DNA of 64,000 nt. It comes from Phoronis australis (Eukaryota > Phoronida > Phoronidae). Positions 57,942-64,000 of this stretch are shown here, in pieces. The stretch's first letter is position 1, and every line of letters begins with the position of its first letter. The DNA lies in NCBI GenBank assembly GCA_002633005.1, contig NMRA01000065.1, forward strand, positions 673,066 to 737,065. The letters are read 5' to 3'. A program made the position numbers and the translations under genes. Under the pieces are notes generated by a model. The model was not told the DNA's origin. It made no database searches and saw only the letters and a list, made by a program, of their open reading frames with translations.

Positions 57942-58090
57942 CTCCTCTACGAACCAAATCCAGCTCACACACTCTTTCTACTGTGGTCTCCGCTGCTGCC
58001 AATCATGATTTGCCACGCTTTATTCTGGTGCCTTTGGTTACAGCCAACTGATGACGCAAGAGATGTTTCCTCCAATTGTGCACCGAAAAT
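57931..58090 (-). mobile_element. RNase H element, upstream part
   Basis: The minus strand encodes HQLAVTKGTRIKRGK, a stop codon, then LAAAETTVERVCELDLVRRG and EEYV at the insertion point. The frame agrees with the KEYVKVDDK that resumes beyond the insertion at 56543, so the two blocks were one coding region. Confidence 0.7.
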
Positions 58091-58800
58091 GCCCCGCACT
58101 AACGAAACACGGCATCCCGCCCAGGCTCACCTACTCCAAAAGAAAAATGCTTTGACATAAACAGAAATTCAAAATCTTTGCCAGCAAACTGAAAAATGCG
58201 TGGTGAACATATTTAGGAACCTGCATAGGGTCATACCTGTTAAATTTCGCCTCTTTTTACTTTCCTCTAGCGTAAACGAATCAAATCGTCTGCCATGTTC
58301 TACTCTTAGTTTTTTACCTTGTTGGTTCCCTACGTGTCCCTAGGTGGTAGAACACACGCAGGTGCCATTTATTTTTCTTTCGGAATTTTTTGCACCGATG
58401 CTTCTGTTTGACTGATTGAATTCTTCTTCAACAGATAGCGCTTTACGCCAACAAACTGGCATGACTGATGAAGGAAGTGTTGTACAGACAAACCGGTCTA
58501 CTTAATTCATGTTCAAGAAATGTGAATCCCAGAAAATTGTGGTTAAATCGTGGTTGCGCTTTTTCGAAGTGCACCTTCCTACTGTAGCTAAATTTTGTTT
58601 GCACTGCTGCCCTGTATTCACATTGTATGAATAACACACCGGTTATATCGAAATTGTTGCTGTTACTCCACTAGCACAACAAGGCTAAAATCGTTCATGG
58701 CCGTCATTTTCCTTTGTTGCTGTAAAGCTAACCAATGACTGTTGAGGTTACATCAAACAGTGATAAAACACGTGGCACTGAACGATACTTGCCTGTTATC

Positions 58801-60770
58801 TATAGACCCTATTCACGCCGACAGGAGGGGCGTTCCAAAACGAGGCACGCTACGATAGCTCTCGCTGGTGGCTTATCCGCGTAGTTGTACTCCGCGTTGC
58901 TCCAACAGCTAGAAAAAATACGGACACTCTGTTTTACAATCCCTAAGGACGTTGGGATTCAGAAGCGTTGGGTACTTGCCATACGCCGCGACGAAGGAAA
59001 ATATGTCCGTGTAAAATTTATAACTGTTTTCGAATCAGAATTTGTCGCATCTCGGACTGGATGCCGCCATAGCAACGAGGACCGGAGAATCTTCGGCCAG
59101 CCAGGCTGTGTTTTCATGACTATGGGCTGAAGCGCGGTGCATTTTTCTTTACAAAATGGCAAGGGCCCTCAATCCCTCAATTTTGGGACCAAATCATCGG
59201 CCCTATTCCCCTCTCAAAAATATTGAAAAACCACGCGAAATTCCCGGCCACGAGGCCTAAAAATCCCCTTTGTGATTGAAAATCTCTCTCCAACGGTTCA
59301 AATCACCTGTGACCACAGAGGTGACAATTTGAAAAAGTACAAAATCATAGGCGGATTTGGGGGGGCAGGGCTCCCCCCTTGACTGCCGCAAGCAAAATAA
59401 ACCAGCAAAACGTGAAGCGGGAGGAAACTTAGTTCGAGCTAGGACCGGTAGCGGACGAAGGGGGAAAACGCGTTCCGTTTTATTTTTTAGGCCAACGACA
59501 GATTTCCTGAGCAGAAGGTATACATCCTCGGCGCCGCAACTTCCGGGCCACCTGTGTGCGTGCAGTCGCGCTTTGCCCGCTTCTCCGAGGATGATGTCGG
59601 CCCCCGGCCCCCTCGATCACTAGGCCTATATGGTATCTTAGATCAGCCAATGAAAATGCTACTTGAGACAGAGCTATGAGAGCTTGCAAAAGGGCGGGGT
59701 GCTATTGATGGTGATCGGGAGGTCAGTAGAGTTTTCACTGACCCGTCACTCGGTGAAACGTTCCCCAGAAGGCCGCACACACATGAGGCACCTTTCCCCT
59801 CGGATATGAACGAGGCCTCTGAAGGAACATGATAACTGCTTGTTTCAGGGAGATCCAGGACTGTGAGTTGGGGGGGGGGGCAAGGCAGAGTATTAGCCAG
59901 CATTTTGCCCGTCAGAAATTAGCAATCCGGAACTGCCAAATGGAATCTGCCACTGTGTTCTGTCCAGTTAACTGAAATTGAGCTCTAAAACGAGGTTATG
60001 CTTTGGACGAAAGAATTATATAGGTGTTTTAATTTTAAAATTCAACTTGGTCGAGATTGATATCTGAACAATATAACACATGAAATTGACGTAATTATTA
60101 AAACCAAGAAAGCAGAATTGATGGTCATATAATTTTTATTTTCAATTGCGAGCCTAGTTTTTTATCGTCATCAAAATATATATTTAATAACATCAAGTAT
60201 TATTTCAGATCAATGACAAATCAACTGTTAGTCCCGGTAGTGGCTACCTCACCAGGACCTAGGCTATGCTTGAAGCTAATAGGCCTACTCTTGATCAACA
60301 AATTAAACTAGATGAGACTAATTGCACATGACAGCAAAATGCTATGAGCCACCACTGTCGCATATATCTTCAACTCGTCAACAAAACGACCAGATGACCT
60401 GGTTCGTGTAGAAAGCATTTTTATCAAGAATTTATTAGAAGAAACGTAACCCTGCATTCAGCATGATACCTAATCCGTAACACTACGATCGCCGCAATTT
60501 GGTCATGTTAACTTTTCATGTTTCGAACCTAGTTTTCCGGAAAAAAACTATATCCTTTCGTCAGACAACTCTTTGGTGTATTGACTTGTTCTTTAACTGT
60601 ATTTTTCTACGTCTCTGTGGTTAATTATTGATACATTTTTTAAGATTAAATATTCAAGTTGGACTCCAAAGACCGGCCATTTAACTCACGCAATGTAAAT
60701 TTCCGTTTTGTTTATCGCAGTGAGCCTCGCTTTGGATTTTAATGGCCGCCGCGTGAATAGAGTCTATGCG
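58801..60770. repeat. inverted-repeat pair about 60 bp long, 1.97 kb apart
   Basis: The left end, TATAGACCCTATTCACGCCG with GAGGCACGCTACGAT further in, is mirrored by GCGTGAATAGAGTCTATG at 60751-60768, preceded by TATCGCAGTGAGCCTCGCTT. They may be termini of one element or two inverted copies of a shorter repeat. No transposase frame lies between. Confidence 0.55.
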
Positions 60771-61048
60771 CAGGGAACCTGCAAGAGTTTTTGACGTAGT
60801 GACGTCATGTAATGACCCGAATGCCAGCCAGTGATCCCAGTGCATGCTTTAGTTTATGAGTTCACCGGTAGGTTAATAAAGTGAAATCGCGGAATGACAG
60901 TTAAGCGAAAATGAGAAGTCAAATCTTCGAGTGAATAAAATCTTCCGAAGGGCTTGATTTCCCTGCAGTTATTTTTGCCATATTCCTTCTTAAGATAAAT
61001 GTGAGCACGTTTTCTCAGTTTCAAAGTGTGCAGGCGGGGCGGGACGGG

Positions 61049-61197
61049 CCTCCCGTTCATTAACGCTAGGAGCTTGCTAAAAAGCAAGACTTCGCGAGAT
61101 TACGTGAGATATTGCCGTGTATTTCGAAAAGAACACGTGACTTTGTCTAGATTTTAGCTAGGTCCTAGCGTAGGTCCTAGCGTTACTGAAAGGGAGG
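61049..61197. mobile_element. MITE family B, copy 2
   Basis: Left CCTCCCGTTCATTAACGCTA and right TAGCGTTACTGAAAGGGAGG pair over 23 bp with two mismatches. The interior matches 46593-46737. Confidence 0.8.
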
Positions 61198-62262
61198 AAG
61201 CTCTTGCCCGTTGCGCGATTCACTATTCATATTCTGATGTCTATTGTGACGTCTATTTGTTGGCTAGTTATTGATATGCTAATGTCCATGCGGAGACCTA
61301 ATAGTTTGAGTCAGTCTTGAGTCTGAGTTTGTGAAATGTAGTTGTACTGATGGTATAAGTAAAAATAGGATTTAACTGCAGTAGCTGGTTTATTCATTTA
61401 TTATTTAATGCGAGCCCGTGACACAGGTAAATATTTGATGGGAAATTTGAGTGTGATACGTATGATTTTGTTCTACACTTTCAACCCTGTTGTTTACCGA
61501 CTGGGATTTACCGGTCCCGTCCTCCTTTCACGCTCATCCGTGGATGGGTGAATGAATTTAGTAGACGCAGAACGGGAACTAGAAATCATGAATTCGTAAC
61601 AAATCGTGAGTTCGAAACCTATTTTATTATGGTAAGTTGCCTAAATCATGAAATGGTTGTTGACAGCAGGGGTGCATGAACGGGTGTGTTGCCCCTCAGT
61701 TTAGCCGAAAGGCCTTACCACAGATTACTTGGTCTTCTTCACGCTACCAGGGTCCGTACCAGGTCATAGTATCGCCTGTGTCACCGCCTCTACCTCTTAA
61801 AGTGTGTCTGACTAGTTGTTGCAGCATGTTGTATTCGAAGGACCCGCAATTCAGTAACGCAAGCTACTCGCGAGAGAAATCTATGCAGAACACGAGTGTT
61901 TCGCACGTAACTAGGGGTGGGACAACACACATTTTGAGTCCAATGAATTCTGTTCCATTCTTGTTTGTCAAATCAAACGGTCCATGGCTCAATCATGCAA
62001 GTCTAACTGTTATTTGTTTTGTAATGCTCGCTCGCAGTAAAATATTAAATCATCTTTATTGTAAGTATTGAAATTCTTGTTTATGCTGTATCATTTGAAA
62101 CGATTTTGTGTTTGCACAATTTGCACTCTGTATTGTTAATCTAGGCATGATAGCCTGCAGTCACGTAAATTGTAAACAGTGTCCATTGTATCTGTCATGA
62201 TAAGTAATAAAAAGGCGAGGCGAAGCAATTTCTTTTCTCCTGTTCACTGAACTTTTAACTTT

Positions 62263-62268
62263 TTTATT
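62263..62268 (-). promoter_or_regulatory. possible poly(A) signal of the lipocalin gene
   Basis: Minus-strand AATAAA about 195 bases after the stop codon. No other support. Confidence 0.35.
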
Positions 62269-62459
62269 GTTGTCACCCTGGAAAGTTTCTAAAACTTGCT
62301 ACCTCTAGTGACCAGCGAGAAGGTAGCCGTTAGCCATCTTCAAGACTTTCTCCGCATCTCAGTCTTGTAATGTGTTCTAAGCAATGAAACGTAAAATTTT
62401 GTCAAAATTTATATTCATATATCACAGCATGAAATATACAACAAAGATAACCAAAGCAC

Positions 62460-62695
62460 TTAAATATCGGGACAACCCTTTTGGTTTGTCACCTTGAAGT
62501 TGTTAGGGTCAACGCCTTCATCAGCCATACGCTTCCTCAGACTTTGAACGATCTTGTCGTCCAGAGTTGGAGTTCTAGCCAAGATCCACGCGTATTCGGT
62601 CTTGACTGCTCCCAAGAACTGGGAACACGAGTACACCAGCGAGTATGTCTCGTAGTCAGTATCTACTACCCAGTATTTGCCATAAGGCTGATACT
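62460..62695 (-). CDS. lipocalin last exon
   Basis: Acceptor ATCGTTTCAG, phase 1, 236 nt to TAA at 62462-62460. It carries motifs 2 and 3 and the C-terminal helix. Confidence 0.9.
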
Positions 62696-63539
62696 CTGAA
62701 ACGATAGAGCAATAGGTTTTTATTTGAGAAACGCGCTTTAAAATATACATATATCATGTGTAGTACGTAGGACCATGTTTTCATTGTAACGTATTTTTGT
62801 GATATACATTTCCTACGAACCGCAAAACTATACTGTATAGAGCTTTGGCCAATGTTTCCATTACACTGTGCTTTTGTGATATGCACTTCTTACGTGTTTA
62901 CCAAAATATTTAACAGGTTTTGTGAATTTAATGATTACACTTTGTCTGACACCGATAGTACAACTATTGGGATCTGCCATGTTTTAAGGTTACGCGTATT
63001 CCTACTTTGAATCTCGTCTTCGTCTCATAATCTTCAAACATGTATTTCCTAAGAAACGAAAATCCAATTGGACCGTTTACTCTCATAAAATCTCACCCAT
63101 AAGGTTCCTTTACCGTGATAGGATTCTATTTGTGTTACCAACTCAAGGTACAGGCAATGCGTACGCATGTGCCATTTTCGAATTTTCAATTTTAGCGTTT
63201 TCTAGAGTCACTCATGGTTTCAATGTTTTTGTTGGTAAAGTAAAGAAATTCTTTTACAGTAAGGAGTATTATGAGACCGGTTTTATTAGAATAAATGCCT
63301 GATTTTTTTCTAGTCCTCTAAACAAGGCTAAATGGAGCTTGAATAACTAGCAGCGGTCAAGCGGATTTCCAGTGTTTTCATTTCATATGTTTCTAACATT
63401 AGTTTGAGAATTGGAAAGAGACCGTAAGTGTAACATTTCTCCTGATGATGCTATACCTGAGAAACGAACTCCCAACTTGGAAGGAAACTTCTTGTCTGGC
63501 ACATAGGCGTCTCCTGTAGCGTTACTCACCAGGCCAGTC
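62460..63539 (-). CDS. apolipoprotein D-like lipocalin, C-terminal two exons
   Basis: Exons 63539-63457 and 62695-62460 join in phase 1. The first gives NATGDAYVPDKKFPSKLGVR (with an N-glycosylation site NAT), matching the strand before the PAKLEVKF motif of apolipoprotein D. The second gives YWVVDTDYETYSLVYSC, the TDYxxYA lipocalin motif 2 with its cysteine, then YAWILARTPTL, motif 3 with the conserved Arg, then a helix and a final GCPDI whose cysteine fits the usual disulfide. The amino-terminal exons with signal peptide and GxWY motif lie beyond the right edge. Role by family: secreted carrier of small hydrophobic ligands. Confidence 0.9.
63175..63280. repeat. dispersed repeat C, diverged third copy
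   Basis: TTTCGAATTTTCAATTTTAG, GTCACTCATGGTTTCAATG and GTATTATGAGACC follow the order seen at 34244 and 53422. It lies in the lipocalin intron. Confidence 0.4.
63457..63539 (-). CDS. lipocalin penultimate exon
   Basis: Acceptor GTCTTCTCAG, donor GTATAG, 83 nt, phase 2 to 1. A small exon holding one beta-strand pair, as is common for lipocalin genes. Confidence 0.85.
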
Positions 63540-64000
63540 CTGAGAAGACAAGAAACGAATCGCGTTAACGTAAAACCATAAACTAATGAAGTACAAAAAT
63601 GCGTTTGCAATTTCTGTTATTTATCAGCATGCTTACTTCTTAGAAACTTGGAAATATGTGAAGGTCACGTTTTAGCAATGTGCAGGAAACTAAGACAACT
63701 TGTACTTTCTTGCGCATAATAAATATTCGCGAACATCCGATTACCTTGAACAATAACACTGGTGGATTTGATTGCTGCACTATATTTTGAGCATAACTTG
63801 CTAAATGTAATGACCAATGAGTACCATTGGCTTGTATTCACCTACGTCAACGCGAAAACCCTGATGTGGTGTTCTGTTAAGACCCCTATTCAATTTTCAA
63901 GTACTCTCAGTTCCTCTGTATTCTGTTTTCTCTGGGTGACATAATATGGCGCTGAATGGCTGGCTACTTCACTTACTATTTCACGACCACAAGTTTCGTC
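63540..64000. other. lipocalin intron sequence to the window edge
   Basis: No further lipocalin exon was recognised on the minus strand. Confidence 0.45.

Larger units (their letters stand above)
58091..62459. other. non-coding region with inverted repeats
   Basis: No supported exon. The 58801-60770 inverted-repeat pair and MITE B copy 2 are listed separately. G-rich tracts occur near 59357 and 59868. Frames such as 61676-62071 lack any family character. Confidence 0.4.

Noticed and set aside
61676-62071. 131-codon plus-strand frame
   Set aside because: No domain character, no splice or poly(A) context, and composition like its surroundings.

Overview
The window is intron-rich animal nuclear DNA. 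Genes have GT-AG introns and small exons. The intergenic space is full of non-LTR retrotransposon debris, tRNA-derived SINE-like repeats, MITE-like inverted-repeat elements and minisatellites. Gene content (STRAD pseudokinase, apolipoprotein D-like lipocalin, RT/RNase H elements) suggests a marine invertebrate, possibly an early-branching deuterostome, but I cannot name the species. Assembly marks are a 905-base N run (2366-3270) and single N joins at 6470, 25111 and 38340. At 6470 and 25111 the sequence after the N restarts sequence already present before it, which suggests unmerged contig ends or alleles.

Layout. 1-18.5 kb (+): no resolvable host gene; decayed LINE fragments (548-1133 and 7139-8756), an inverted pair of SINE-like repeats, a CTCCGCCAAG-type inverted-repeat element and a CCGT-rich array. 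18.5-31.9 kb (+): a STRAD-type pseudokinase gene, readable from the glycine-loop region to the stop codon in ten exons with consistent phases (394 codons plus stop). Its 5' exon(s) were not found. Two central exons are present twice because of the 1.9 kb duplication around the N at 25111. The last intron carries three different minisatellites. 33.5-51.1 kb (-): the most unusual locus, a 12-exon gene model whose phases close perfectly (2928 nt, 975 aa). It encodes about twelve 60-62 residue alpha-hairpin repeats followed by a domain that resembles the distal stalk/microtubule-binding head of dynein heavy chain, with no motor domain. A separate exon with a transmembrane segment lies just upstream. 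51-62 kb: mostly non-coding, with a LINE nested by an 11-bp target duplication inside an older RNase H-bearing element (55.8-58.1 kb, minus) and several paired inverted repeats. 62.4-63.5 kb (-): the last two exons of an apolipoprotein D-like lipocalin that continues off the right edge.

The three host genes are not obviously functionally linked. STRAD is the pseudokinase partner of LKB1 and MO25. The repeat/dynein-stalk-like protein has no name that I recognise. The lipocalin would be a secreted small-ligand carrier. All homology calls come from reading motifs, without database searches.
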